Below are positions 35,601 to 46,503 of a DNA stretch of 64,000 nt, one piece after another. The notes beneath the pieces are model-generated. The model was not told where the DNA came from and ran no database searches. It saw only the letters and a program-made list of their open reading frames with translations. The stretch's first letter is position 1. The number at the start of each line of letters is the position of its first letter. A program made the translations under genes and the position numbers. Source of the stretch: Streptomyces griseoviridis (GTDB taxonomy: Bacteria > Actinomycetota > Actinomycetes > Streptomycetales > Streptomycetaceae); assembly GCF_005222485.1 (NCBI RefSeq), contig NZ_CP029078.1, forward strand, positions 3,651,001-3,715,000, written 5' to 3'.

Positions 35601-37552
35601 TTGGGCATGCGCAGGCCGAAGTCGTAGATCCAGGCGATGGAGCGGTCGGCGCAGCGCAGCTCGTACGGCCGCTCGTCGACGACCTCGACGCCGAGCCTGC
35701 TGAGGACCGGCAGCACCGCGGAGAGGGAGACCGCGTCACCCTTGCGGTAGATCTTGAACCGGCGCTCCTCCGGCGCGGCCCCGACCGGCTCGTAGAGGCT
35801 GAGCGCGAACGCGTTCTCCTCGTCGAGCGCCTCGATGTGCAGCAGGTCGGCGACGGCCGCGCGCGGGGTGTGGTCGGCCTTGTAGCCCTCGGGGAAGGCG
35901 TTGCCGTAGTGGCGCAGCAGCTCGGCGGCGCGCTCCTCGCCCGACTCGGCGTTCAGCGCCTCGGCGAACGCGTCGGCCCAGGAGCGGGCGGCCTCGGCGA
36001 GCCTGACCTCGAGCCGCTCCTTGTCGCTGTCCGACAGCTCGGGCAGCTCGGTGCCCTGCGGCACCCGCACCACGAAGTGCAGCCGGGACAGGATCGACTC
36101 GGTGTTCCAGGCGGTGAAGTCGACGTTGGTGCCGCCCAGCTCCTCCTTGAGGATGTCGATGATCCGCAGCCGGACGCCGGTGGTGTAGCGGTCGCGGGGC
36201 AGGTAGATGAGGGCCGAGTAGTAGCGCCCGTACTCGTCCTGGCGCAGGTACAGCCGCAGCCTGCGGCGCTCCTGGAGGTAGAGCACCGAGGTGACGATCG
36301 ACTGCAGCTCGTCGGCGGGCGTCTGGAACAGCTCGTCGCGCGGGTACGTCTCCAGGATCTGGAGCAGGTCGCGGCCGTCGTGGCTGTTGGGCGAGAAGCC
36401 GGCCCGCTGGAGCACCTCGGCGACCTTGCGGCGGATGACCGGAACCCGGCGCACGGACTCGGTGTAGGCGGCGGACGAGAACAGCCCGAGGAACCGGCGC
36501 TCGCCGACGACGTTGCCCTCGGCGTCGAACTTCTTGACGCCGATGTAGTCCAGGTACGAGGGGCGGTGGACGGTGGCGCGGCTGTTGGCCTTGGTCAGCA
36601 CCAGCAGCTTGTGCTCGCGGGCCTTGGCGCGCGCGTCGGCGGGCAGCCGCTCGAACGACGGGCTGACCGGGTGGCCCTCGTCCTCCGAGTGGTGCGGGTC
36701 GGAGCGCAGGATGCCGAGGCCGGTGCCGGGCACCGCGCTCAGCGAGTCGTCGTCGCGCAGCTCGTACTCGCGGAAGCCGAGGAAGGTGAAGTGGTCGGCG
36801 GCCAGCCAGCGCAGCAGCTCGCGGGCCTCGTCGACGTCCTGGTCGCGCAGGTCGGTGGCGACGGGCTCGGCGGGCAGCTCGTCGGCGATGCGCAGCGCGC
36901 TGTCGCGCATCTTCTCCCAGTCCTCGACGGCCTCCCGGACGTCGGACAGGACGCGCAGCAGATCGGCGGTGATCTGCTTGAGGTCGCCGCGGTCGGTCTC
37001 CCGGTCGATCTCGACGTGGATCCAGGACTCGGTGTGGCCGTCGTGCGGGAGCTTCGCGCCCGGCTGGGCGGGCAGCACCTCGATCAGCTTGCCGGTGACG
37101 TCGCGGCGGACGGTGACCTGCGGGTGGATGACGACGTGGATGCCGCGGCCCTGGCGGGTCAGCTCGTTGGTGACGGAGTCGACGAGGAAGGGCATGTCGT
37201 CGGTGACGACCTCGACCACGGAGTGGCTGCACGTCCAGCCGTTCTCCTCGACGGTCGGGGTGTGCACGCGCACGTTGGCGGTGCCCTGGGGTCGGTTCTC
37301 GGCCAGTCGGTAGTGGGAGTAGGCGGCCCCGAAGACGTCGACCGGGTCGCGGTCGCCGAGGTCCTCCGGTGCGGTGTGCAGGTAGTAGCGCTGGAGGAAC
37401 GCGAGCACGGATTCACGGTCCGGGGTGTCCGGTGCGGAGGTGCTCTTGTCCGTCTTCCCGGTCGGTAGGTGCCCACCGACCGGGCTGTTCTCAGCTACCC
37501 GAGCGGCCCTCTCCAGCAGCTCGGCCTTGGCTTCGTCCAGCTTGGTCTGCAT
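32606..37552 (-). CDS. NAD-dependent glutamate dehydrogenase, large 180-kDa type
   Basis: 1648 residues, the length of the large (GDH2/GdhB-type) NAD-specific enzyme that converts glutamate to 2-oxoglutarate and ammonia for catabolism; cytoplasmic. The family first described in Streptomyces clavuligerus has regulatory N- and C-terminal regions around a catalytic core. Core seen at about residues 800-1100: ARGGLRWSDRREDFRTE, LVKAQMVKNTVIVPVGAKGGF with the substrate Lys residues, and GIGDMSGDVFGNGML of the nucleotide-binding part. N-terminal ACT-like regions contain HSVVEVVTDDMPFLVDSVT. ATG with AGAGGACA upstream. Stands alone, flanked by a terminator and a long gene-free leader. Intact, with no frameshift. 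Confidence 0.96.
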   Translation of the reverse strand: MQTKLDEAKAELLERAARVAENSPVGGHLPTGKTDKSTSAPDTPDRESVLAFLQRYYLHTAPEDLGDRDPVDVFGAAYSHYRLAENRPQGTANVRVHTPTVEENGWTCSHSVVEVVTDDMPFLVDSVTNELTRQGRGIHVVIHPQVTVRRDVTGKLIEVLPAQPGAKLPHDGHTESWIHVEIDRETDRGDLKQITADLLRVLSDVREAVEDWEKMRDSALRIADELPAEPVATDLRDQDVDEARELLRWLAADHFTFLGFREYELRDDDSLSAVPGTGLGILRSDPHHSEDEGHPVSPSFERLPADARAKAREHKLLVLTKANSRATVHRPSYLDYIGVKKFDAEGNVVGERRFLGLFSSAAYTESVRRVPVIRRKVAEVLQRAGFSPNSHDGRDLLQILETYPRDELFQTPADELQSIVTSVLYLQERRRLRLYLRQDEYGRYYSALIYLPRDRYTTGVRLRIIDILKEELGGTNVDFTAWNTESILSRLHFVVRVPQGTELPELSDSDKERLEVRLAEAARSWADAFAEALNAESGEERAAELLRHYGNAFPEGYKADHTPRAAVADLLHIEALDEENAFALSLYEPVGAAPEERRFKIYRKGDAVSLSAVLPVLSRLGVEVVDERPYELRCADRSIAWIYDFGLRMPKSLVGNGDYLGEDGRERFQEAFAATWTGRAENDGFNALVLSTGLSWRQAMVLRAYAKYLRQAGSPFSQDYMEDTLRNNVHTTRLLVSLFEARMAPERQRAGHEIVDALLEEVDAALDQVASLDEDRILRSFLTVIKATLRTNFFQEAADGTPHAYVSMKFDPQAIPDLPAPRPAYEIWVYSPRVEGVHLRFGKVARGGLRWSDRREDFRTEILGLVKAQMVKNTVIVPVGAKGGFVAKQLPDPAVDRDAWLAEGIASYKTFISALLDITDNMVAGEVVPPADVVRHDEDDTYLVVAADKGTATFSDIANGVAGTYNFWLGDAFASGGSAGYDHKGMGITARGAWESVKRHFRELAVDTQSEDFTVVGIGDMSGDVFGNGMLLSEHIRLVAAFDHRHIFIDPTPDAATSYAERRRVFELPRSSWADYDTSLLSTGGGVFPRTAKAITVNGHIREALGIESGVTKMTPADLMKAILKARVDLLWNGGIGTYVKASTESHADVGDKANDPIRVDGADLRVKVVGEGGNLGLTQLGRIEFALTGGRINTDAIDNSAGVDTSDHEVNIKILLNSLVNDGDMTVKQRNKVLAGMTDEVGRLVLRNNYAQNTAIANALAQSKDMLHAQQRFIRHLVREGHLDRALEFLPTDRQIRERLSQGQGLTSPETAVLLAYTKITVADELLHTSLPDDDYLRGLLYAYFPTDVREKFAEHVDGHPLRREIVTTVLVNDTVNTGGTTYLHRLREETGASLEEIVRAQTAARAIFRSSPVWDAVEGLDNTVEAAVQTRIRLHSRRLVERGTRWLLNNRPQPLQIAETVEFFADRVEQVWQELPKLLRGADAEWWQRIHDELTAAGVPEELATGVAGFSSVFPALDIVSVADRTGKEPMQVAEVYYDLADRLHISQLMDRIIELPRADRWQSMARASIREDLYAAHSALTADVLAAGNGTSTPEQRFTAWEEKNAAILSRARTTLEEIQGSEAFDLANLSVAMRTMRTLLRTHS

Positions 37553-38275
37553 TGTCCTCTGGCTCCTGTCGCGCGCCGTTGCGTGACGTAGAAGGAAGTT
37601 CGGTCTCTTCCTTTGCGGCTCGACGCCACGGCCCGGGGTGTCCGGTCCGTTCCGACGCTATGCCGCAGGGTGAGATGAGCGGGGGCTTATCAGCCATATC
37701 CGACGCGTCCGGTGGGTGTGACACTGATCTCTGCCGTGACGTCGGAGGTGTGCGCGGCACCCGGGAAGCTCTCGCACTCCCGTCCCGCCCGCGAAGATCA
37801 GCGACCGCCGCCCGGTCACGGATGTCCTCCGTGCTCGCCGGGCGCAGGGCGGGGGCGACAGTGCCCCCGCGAACTATCGCGCTGATCACGCCACCCAGGC
37901 TATCGCTCCGCCGGGGGGCTCCGTCATGAGCCGTATGTGTACAAAACAGGGGGTGGAACTTTGACGTTCTGCACAGGGGCGGAAGGGGGTGGGGCGGCGT
38001 ATCGGAGTACGCCGGGACACCGGCGCGGGACGGCGAGCGGGAGGGCGAGCGGGAGCCGGGGTCAGGTGGGGTACCGGTGGGGTCACCGGGGCCGGGGTCG
38101 CCTGAGACGCCGGGGTGGGGCGGGGTGCCGGGTTTCGGTGGGGTGCCGGTGTCCCCTGGGGCGCCGGGGTCCGGTGCCCTGCCGGGGGCCGGCCCGGCTC
38201 CGCCTTCCGGTGGGACGGCGTGTTCCGGCCGCGCGCCCTCTTGGCAAGCCGCCCCCGCGGGGGCACGTTGCCGAC
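37553..38275. other. 723-base gene-free region between glutamate dehydrogenase and PfpI genes
   Basis: Holds the divergent promoters. The half next to the dehydrogenase (37553-37900) has lower GC than its surroundings. The half next to pfpI (about 37980-38200) is extremely G-rich with many GGGG runs and a loosely repeated GGGGTGCCGG unit. The open frames crossing it are low-complexity and lack start sites, so I reject them as genes. Confidence 0.6.
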
Positions 38276-38842
38276 ATGACAGCCAACATCCTGATCGTCA
38301 CCGGTGACGCGGCGGAGTCGCTCGAGGTGCTGTATCCGTACCAGCGCCTCCGTGAAGAGGGCTACGAGGTCCATATCGCTGCTCCTTCCCGCAAGAAGCT
38401 CCGCTTCGTCGTCCACGATTTCGAACCCGGCTTCGACACGTACACCGAGAAGCCCGGCTACACCTGGCCCGCCGACCTCGCCTTCTCCGAGGTCGACCCC
38501 GACCGGTACGCGGCCCTCGTCATCCCCGGCGGCCGCGCCCCCGAGTACCTGCGCAACGACCCCGAGCTGCGCGCGATCCTCACCTCGTTCCTCGACGCGG
38601 ACAAGCCGGTGGCCCAGATCTGCCACGGCCCCCTGATCACGGCGGCGGCCGACGGGCTGCGCGGCCGCCGGGTGACCGCGTATCCGGCGCTGGAACCGGA
38701 CATGCGCTCCGCGGGCGCCACCTTCCAGGACTCCGAGGCGGTCGTCGACGGCACCCTGGTCTCGTCCCGCGCCTGGCCCGACCACTCCGCGTGGATGCGG
38801 GAGTTCCTCAAGGTGCTGCGGGCCAAGGCACCGGCTGCCTGA
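38276..38842 (+). CDS. DJ-1/PfpI family protein
   Basis: 188 residues, glutamine-amidotransferase-like fold. Nucleophile elbow AQICHGP with Cys116 followed by His117, and PGGRAPEYLR where the conserved acidic residue of the family lies. Members act as glyoxalase/deglycase or intracellular peptidase-like stress proteins; this one cannot be assigned further. ATG chosen at MTANILIVTGD, where the fold starts; the frame is open upstream but with low-complexity content only. Stands alone. Confidence 0.9.
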   Translation: MTANILIVTGDAAESLEVLYPYQRLREEGYEVHIAAPSRKKLRFVVHDFEPGFDTYTEKPGYTWPADLAFSEVDPDRYAALVIPGGRAPEYLRNDPELRAILTSFLDADKPVAQICHGPLITAAADGLRGRRVTAYPALEPDMRSAGATFQDSEAVVDGTLVSSRAWPDHSAWMREFLKVLRAKAPAA

Positions 38843-38913
38843 CCCGCCGCCACGTCCGGCCGGCGCCGCGGAGGACGACACCCACCGACGTGCCGCCCTC
38901 CGCCCGGCCGGAC

Positions 38914-38970
38914 GTCACGCGGTCACGCGGTCACGCGGTCACGCGGTCACGCGGTCACGCGGTCACGCGG
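38914..38970. repeat. Seven tandem copies of an 8-bp unit at the 3' end of the HAD gene
   Basis: Seven perfect consecutive copies of GTCACGCG plus one base. The last copy supplies the stop codon of the HAD hydrolase gene (TGA on the minus strand, 38963-38965). Not CRISPR: no spacers. Confidence 0.9.
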
Positions 38971-39628
38971 CAAGTCTCTCCGCCTCCGCGACGGCCTCCC
39001 CCAGGGTGTCCACCACGGGCACGCCGACCTCTTCGAGGCGGGCCCTGCCGTGCGAACCGCCGGTGTACAGCACGGCCCGCGCCCCCACGTGCAGCGCGGC
39101 GACGGCGTCGTCCGCGGCGTCCCCGATCACCACCGTGCGGGCCGGGTCCACACCGGCGAGCGCGCCGAGGTGGCGCACCATGTGCTCGGTCTTGCTGCCG
39201 CCGGACGGCCCGGTCCGCCCGTCGACCCGCAGGAAGTGCGCCTCTATCCCGAACCCGCGTACCAGCGGCACGAGTTCGTCATGGCCGTACATGCTCAGGA
39301 TGGACTGGCTGCGCCCCGCCGACCGCCACCCCGCGAGCAGCTCGGCCGCGCCCGCGGTGAGCCCGCACCCGACCCGGTGCTCGGTGTAGTACCGCTGGAA
39401 GGTCGCGTCCATGACCTCCCACTCGGCGTCCGTGGGCAGCCGCCCGAGCAGCCGCTCGTAGAACTTCGGCACCGGCACGCAGTACAGCGCCCGGTACTGC
39501 TCCATGGTGATCGGCCTCAGCCCCAGCTCGCCGAAGGCCGCGTTCGTCGCCCCGATGATCGCGTCGTTGTCGTGGAACAGCGTGCCGTTCCAGTCCCACA
39601 CGATGTGGGCCCCTGTCTGCATCCCCAT
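38963..39628 (-). CDS. HAD-superfamily hydrolase
   Basis: 221 residues, Rossmann-like HAD fold with alpha-helical cap. Motif I reads DWNGTL (Asp12-Trp-Asn14), so the usual second Asp is Asn; motif II Ser in SILSMYG, motif III Lys in GGSKTEH and motif IV in VVIGDAADD. The nucleophile Asp12 is kept. Phosphoglycolate-phosphatase-like by overall layout; substrate unknown. Start at MGMQTG; the next Met, two codons on, is equally possible. The stop codon lies within the 8-bp tandem repeat. Confidence 0.88.
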   Translation of the reverse strand: MGMQTGAHIVWDWNGTLFHDNDAIIGATNAAFGELGLRPITMEQYRALYCVPVPKFYERLLGRLPTDAEWEVMDATFQRYYTEHRVGCGLTAGAAELLAGWRSAGRSQSILSMYGHDELVPLVRGFGIEAHFLRVDGRTGPSGGSKTEHMVRHLGALAGVDPARTVVIGDAADDAVAALHVGARAVLYTGGSHGRARLEEVGVPVVDTLGEAVAEAERLAA

Positions 39629-39702
39629 GCCAAGAACGTACCCGCCGCCACTGACAATCGCCGCTGCCGCAGGTCAGGACCGGTTTCGTCGGGGCCGGCC
39701 GG

Positions 39703-40218
39703 TCAGCCGCCGAGCCCGATCAGGTCCGGGATCTCCTGCGTCGCGAACCACAGCAGCTCGTGGTCCTCGGCCCCGTCCACCGTGAACTGCGCGTCGTCGT
39801 CCCCGCCGTCCGCCGCGGCCAGCGCCCCGGCCGCCGCGCTCACGTCGGCCTCCGCGTCCCCGGCGTCGACGTGCACGGACGACGCCTTCGCGAGCGCCGC
39901 GGACCCGCTCACCCGCACCTCGCCGAGCGCCGCCGGGTCGAGCCCGCGGTCGGGGTCGGCGACCGCCGTGCCGTCGGGCACGTCGACGGCGACCACGACC
40001 CGTCGCCTGACCGCCCCGGGGTCGGCGGCCAGCAGTCGCAGGGAGCCCAGCGCGGCCCGGTTGAGCGCCGCGTACTCCAGCTCCTCGATGTCGTCGGAGA
40101 GGTACCACTCGCGCAGCGCGGGCGTGACGGCGTACGCGAGGAACGGCCCGGCCGCCAGCTCGCCCGTCTTGTACGCCTCGGCGAGACCGGGGAGGGTCAG
40201 GGGGACGTAGACGCGCAT
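39703..40218 (-). CDS. Conserved actinobacterial protein (DUF6912-like)
   Basis: 171 residues starting MRVYVPLTLPGLAEA, a well conserved N-terminus of an uncharacterised actinobacterial family. The protein is acidic in its C-terminal half (ADGGDDDAQFTV, EDHELLWFATQEI), with no membrane segment, signal peptide or catalytic motif. Weak purine-rich ribosome binding site. Lies 74 bases downstream of the HAD gene on the same strand and may share its transcript. Function unknown. Confidence 0.8.
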   Translation of the reverse strand: MRVYVPLTLPGLAEAYKTGELAAGPFLAYAVTPALREWYLSDDIEELEYAALNRAALGSLRLLAADPGAVRRRVVVAVDVPDGTAVADPDRGLDPAALGEVRVSGSAALAKASSVHVDAGDAEADVSAAAGALAAADGGDDDAQFTVDGAEDHELLWFATQEIPDLIGLGG

Positions 40219-40540
40219 GCTCGCCGCTCTCTTCGGGGGTCGGTCGGCTCCTCCGGGGGTCCACGGAGGGTTCTTCAGGATACGTGCGGGTGTCTCCTTT
40301 CGGGTTCCCGCCCACCCCCGCGAAACGTCCACCCGGGCACCCGTGACTCACCCGGTCCGCCCCCGTGTTCCCGGGCCCGTGCGACCCCCCGGCCACTCGG
40401 ACGGATGAACGTCAGCACCCGCGCGACCCGGCACCGGACGTCCTTGCCAGCGGCTCTCACAGCCCGTACAAGATCCCCGACACTAAGTTACTTCCTGGTA
40501 GACCGGCGTCCGCGCCATGGACCAAGGAACGGGGATCCCT
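40219..40540. other. Divergent intergenic region before the Rv3235-like gene
   Basis: 322 bases without a gene. A sigma-70-like pair TTGCCA (40444-40449), 17-base gap, TACAAG (40467-40472) points toward the Rv3235-like gene and is the best promoter candidate; weak evidence. Confidence 0.35.
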
Positions 40541-41242
40541 ATGCACAAGGTGATGACCAGGGCCCAACAGCGCACCAGCAGCCGCCCGCCGACCCGCGGC
40601 GACTCCCGCCGCCCGTCCGGCACCCCGCCCCGCACCCCCGGCGGCCCACGCCGCCGCACGGCCCCCGCGGGCGACGGCCCCCCGCGGTCCCCCGGCACGC
40701 CCCGCCCCACCGCCACCGGCCCGACGGACAACCGGCCCCGCACCACCCCGACCCCCGGCGCACCCGCCCGCCGCGCCCCCGGGCTCCCGCTCGCCGGGCC
40801 CCCGGCCGTCGCGCACCCGCCGGCCGAGCCCCCGCGCACCGCGCGCCCGGTCGCCGAGCCGCTGCCCACCGTCCCCGCGCAGTCGCGCCGCCGGGTCCCC
40901 GCGCTCCCGCAGCCGACCCCCACCGACCTCTTCGCCGACCGGCTCCTCGCCGTCCTCAGCGGCCGGCGCCCGGTCCACTGGATGCTGCGGCACACCGCGG
41001 GCCGCGCCTACGACGACCTGACCCTGCTCGCCGAACGCGCCCCGCTGCGCACCCGCGGCCCGCTGCCCGTGGTCCGCGACATCGGCTACTACGTGCCGCG
41101 CCCCGGCGCCATCGAGGCGTTCGCCCGCATCGGCGCGGGCGGCCGGCTGCGCGCCCTCGCGTTCCGGCTGGAGCGGGGTGCGGACCTGCGCTGGCGCTGC
41201 ACCGCCGTGGAGACGGGCGAGCGGCGCCCCGCCACGGCCTGA
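40541..41242 (+). CDS. Rv3235-family protein
   Basis: 233 residues. The first 130 are disordered and Pro/Arg/Thr-rich; the C-terminal 100 form the conserved domain of the actinobacterial Rv3235 family: FADRLLAVLSGRRPVHWML, GRAYDDL, then a beta-rich end with DIGYYVPRPGAIEAFARI. This gene is regularly found next to secA in actinomycetes (remembered synteny), as here. A role linked to secretion is only suggested by that. ATG at MHKVMTRAQQ; an upstream ATG at 40517 would add eight residues. Confidence 0.78.
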   Translation: MHKVMTRAQQRTSSRPPTRGDSRRPSGTPPRTPGGPRRRTAPAGDGPPRSPGTPRPTATGPTDNRPRTTPTPGAPARRAPGLPLAGPPAVAHPPAEPPRTARPVAEPLPTVPAQSRRRVPALPQPTPTDLFADRLLAVLSGRRPVHWMLRHTAGRAYDDLTLLAERAPLRTRGPLPVVRDIGYYVPRPGAIEAFARIGAGGRLRALAFRLERGADLRWRCTAVETGERRPATA

Positions 41243-41290
41243 GCACGGGCGTACGCCGCCCCTCCACGGCCTGAGCACGGGCGTACGCCG
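41232..41290. repeat. 27-bp direct repeat spanning the stop codon of the Rv3235-like gene
   Basis: Two perfect 27-bp copies (41232-41258, 41264-41290), offset 32 bases. The first contains the stop codon; the second runs into the terminator stem. Confidence 0.85.
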
Positions 41291-41323
41291 AAGGGCCGGA
41301 CACCCGAGGGTGTCCGGCCCTTC
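41290..41323. terminator. Bidirectional terminator between the Rv3235-like gene and secA
   Basis: Perfect 15-bp stem (GAAGGGCCGGACACC) with CGAG loop, between two convergent genes. Confidence 0.85.
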
Positions 41324-41401
41324 CGGAACCGCTACGGCGCCCCAGGCGCCGTCATGGCCTCGCTCGCCGCCGCGCCTGATGCTGCCGCCGCGAGGCCGCC
41401 G

Positions 41402-44245
<2,844 letters not shown>

Positions 44246-44536
44246 GGGGGTTGGTCTCCTTGCCGGTCGGGCCTGGGACGGTCGGTTTCCATGGGGCTTA
44301 CTGAGCAACGGCCATCGTATGCGAGGACCCCGCCGGGCCGGGAGGCCTGCCGCGACCACGACCGTGCCCTGTTTCGCACGGCGATCTCACATCGCGCGTA
44401 CACCGCTTAGAGGGAACAACGGCCCAGGCCCTCGGATGGTGCCGCGTCCGGTCCACGATGTGCGCGAATTGTGATCACTCGCTCACACACGGCAAAAAGA
44501 TGGCGGTCTCGTGCATCCCGGCAGCAGAATCGGCCG

Positions 44537-45115
44537 ATGGAACCCGTGACGCTCACGACGCCCCGTCTCCTTCTGCGCACGGTCGGTCCGCGGGACACCG
44601 ACGCGGTGTACGCGGCGGCCCAGGACACCGACATCCTGCGCTGGACCACCCTTCCCTCGCCCTATCTCCCCGAGCACGCGCGCAGCTTCACCGAGGAGAT
44701 CGTCCCCGAAGGGTGGGCGAACGGCTCCACGTTCACCTTCGGCCTCTTCCTCCCCCAGGGAGAGCTGGCGGGCATGCTCGGCCTGAGCATGCGCTCCCTC
44801 AGCTCGGCGGAGATCGGCTACTGGGCCGCCAAGGAGCACCGCGGCCGGGGCTTCGTCACCGAGGCCGTGCGCGCCGTGACCCGCTGGGCCTTCGTCGACC
44901 TCGCGGTCGACCGCGTGGAGTGGCGCGCGGAGATCGGCAACGCCCCCTCGCGCGCGGTGGCGGAACGCGCGGGCTTCCGTCTGGAGGGCGTCCTGCGGTC
45001 GGGCCTGGTGCACCAGGGCGTGCGGCGCGACTGCTGGGTGGGTTCCCTGCTCCCGTCGGACCTGGAGCTGCCGTCGACCGCGCCGTACCTGCCGACGCCC
45101 ACCCGGCACTCCTGA
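44537..45115 (+). CDS. GNAT-family N-acetyltransferase (RimJ/RimL-like)
   Basis: 192 residues. RimJ/RimL-type acetyltransferase: starts TLTTPRLLLRTVGPRDTDA, the acetyl-CoA loop is KEHRGRGFVTEAVRAV (about residues 99-114) and the end IGNAPSRAVAERAGFRLEG is typical. Length is normal. It transfers acetyl from acetyl-CoA to an amine, possibly a protein N-terminus; target unknown. ATG chosen; the frame is open 22 codons upstream but similarity starts here. 215 bases before the glycosylase gene. Confidence 0.9.
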   Translation: MEPVTLTTPRLLLRTVGPRDTDAVYAAAQDTDILRWTTLPSPYLPEHARSFTEEIVPEGWANGSTFTFGLFLPQGELAGMLGLSMRSLSSAEIGYWAAKEHRGRGFVTEAVRAVTRWAFVDLAVDRVEWRAEIGNAPSRAVAERAGFRLEGVLRSGLVHQGVRRDCWVGSLLPSDLELPSTAPYLPTPTRHS

Positions 45116-45198
45116 CCACGGGACCGGCCAACGCGCGTCCACACGCACCCGCGCGCGCATCTCGTCGCCGACCATCGCGTCGCCCGCTCCTCGCGTCC

Positions 45199-45259
45199 GG
45201 CCGGTCCTCGTGGTCGGCCGGTCCTTGTGCCGGGCCTTGTCGTCGGCCGGTCCTCGTGG
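45199..45259. repeat. Three spaced copies of a 14-bp repeat
   Basis: GGCCGGTCCTYGTG at 45199, 45216 and 45245, in the gap between the GNAT and glycosylase genes. No dyad symmetry; function unknown. Confidence 0.6.
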
Positions 45260-45330
45260 AAGATCAGCCGACGGCCCACGGACCCGCAGCTCAGGCCGTG
45301 TTGTCAGTGCCACCCACTATCGTGCGGACC

Positions 45331-46503
45331 ATGACGACTCCGCGCCCCAGCACCACTCTCTCGGCCGACGAGGCTCGGCGCATCGCCCTGCGCGCCCAGG
45401 GTTTCGTCGGCACACCCGACCGCCGGGGCGGGGTCCGCGGCGTCCTGCGTCATCTCGGCGCCGTCCAGTTGGACACGATCTCGGTCCTGGCCCGCTCCCA
45501 CGAGCTGATCCCGTACGCGCGCCTGGGCGCGGTCGGCCGCGCGACGGTCGAGGACGCCTACTGGAAGGACACCCACGCCTTCGAGTACTGGTCGCACGCC
45601 GCGTGCATCCTGCCGATCGAGGAGTGGCCGCACTTCGCCTTCCGCCGCCGCGCCTACCGTGGCCGCCCGCACTGGAGCCACGACCTGCCGGACGGCACCT
45701 ACGACCAGGTCATCAAGCAGCTGCGCACCGAAGGCCCGCTCACTGCGACGGAGTTGGGCGGCGCCAAGCGCACCAGCGAGTGGTGGGACTGGTCGGGCAC
45801 CAAGATCGCCGTGGAGCGGGCCCTGATGTACGGCGAGGTGGTGTGTGTGGAGCGGCGCGGCTGGAAGCGGGTCTACGACCTCGCCGAGCGCGCGATCCCG
45901 GGCGAGCTGCTCCACGACGAGCTGGACGACAGGGAGTGCCTGCGCCGCCTGGTCGCCCTCGCCGGCCAGTCGCTCGGCGTCGGCACGCGCGCGGACATCG
46001 CCGACTACCACCGGCTCAAGGCGGACCAGGTGGAGTCGGTGATCGCCGACTCCGGTCTGGTGCCGGTCACGGTCGAGGGCTGGGCCAAGCCCGCCTGGGC
46101 CGACCCCGAGGCGCTGGCGACACCGGTGCGGGGCCGTCACCGCACCACCCTGCTGTCACCGTTCGACTCCCTGGTGTGGGAGCGGGCGCGCACGGAGCGG
46201 ATCTTCGGCTTCATACACCGCCTGGAGGCCTACGTCCCCAAGCCGAAGCGGGTGCACGGCTACTTCGCGATGCCGGTGCTGTCCGGCGGCCGTCTGGTGG
46301 GCCGGGTGGACCCGGCGCGCGAGGGCACCACCCTGGTGGCCAGGCAGGTCACGCTGGACGGCCCGAAGGCGGTCCCTGGCGTGGCGCAGGCACTGGTGGA
46401 GGCGGCGGGCTGGGTGGGCTGCCCGGAGGTCCGGGTGGAACGGGTCGACGCGCCCGAGCTGCGCGAGCCGCTCGCCCGCGAGGTGGCGCGACTGCTGGGC
46501 TGA
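45331..46503 (+). CDS. YcaQ/AlkX-type DNA crosslink-repair glycosylase (HTH_42 family)
   Basis: 390 residues, three-winged-helix fold protein. The family (YcaQ/AlkX, and the azinomycin-resistance protein AlkZ of Streptomyces sahachiroi) excises alkylated bases and unhooks interstrand crosslinks (established). The catalytic QxD motif is seen as Gln46-Leu-Asp48 in GAVQLDTISVLAR, the AlkX form, not the QxQ of AlkZ. Other conserved parts: FEYWSHAACILP and SPFDSLVWERART. ATG start after ACC; the open frame extends upstream but is not conserved. No antibiotic cluster is visible around it, so it is likely a housekeeping repair enzyme. Confidence 0.88.
   Translation: MTTPRPSTTLSADEARRIALRAQGFVGTPDRRGGVRGVLRHLGAVQLDTISVLARSHELIPYARLGAVGRATVEDAYWKDTHAFEYWSHAACILPIEEWPHFAFRRRAYRGRPHWSHDLPDGTYDQVIKQLRTEGPLTATELGGAKRTSEWWDWSGTKIAVERALMYGEVVCVERRGWKRVYDLAERAIPGELLHDELDDRECLRRLVALAGQSLGVGTRADIADYHRLKADQVESVIADSGLVPVTVEGWAKPAWADPEALATPVRGRHRTTLLSPFDSLVWERARTERIFGFIHRLEAYVPKPKRVHGYFAMPVLSGGRLVGRVDPAREGTTLVARQVTLDGPKAVPGVAQALVEAAGWVGCPEVRVERVDAPELREPLAREVARLLG

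Noticed and set aside
32612..37468. A 1618-codon open frame antisense to the glutamate dehydrogenase
   Set aside because: Composition mirrors codon bias of the real gene on the other strand; no start site or known domain. Typical GC-rich shadow frame.
37491..37889. 132-codon frame upstream of and overlapping the dehydrogenase start
   Set aside because: Low complexity, no ribosome binding site, overlaps the strong start region of the dehydrogenase.
37980..38200. G-rich stretch as a coding region in any frame
   Set aside because: Frames are composed of GGxP-type repeats without a start or conservation signal; treated as non-coding.
38914..38970. Possible CRISPR repeats (8-bp units) here and 7-bp units at 49631
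   Set aside because: Units are contiguous and too short, without spacers or cas genes.
45331..46503. Resistance gene of a DNA-alkylating antibiotic cluster
   Set aside because: QxD motif is the housekeeping AlkX type and no biosynthetic genes surround it.
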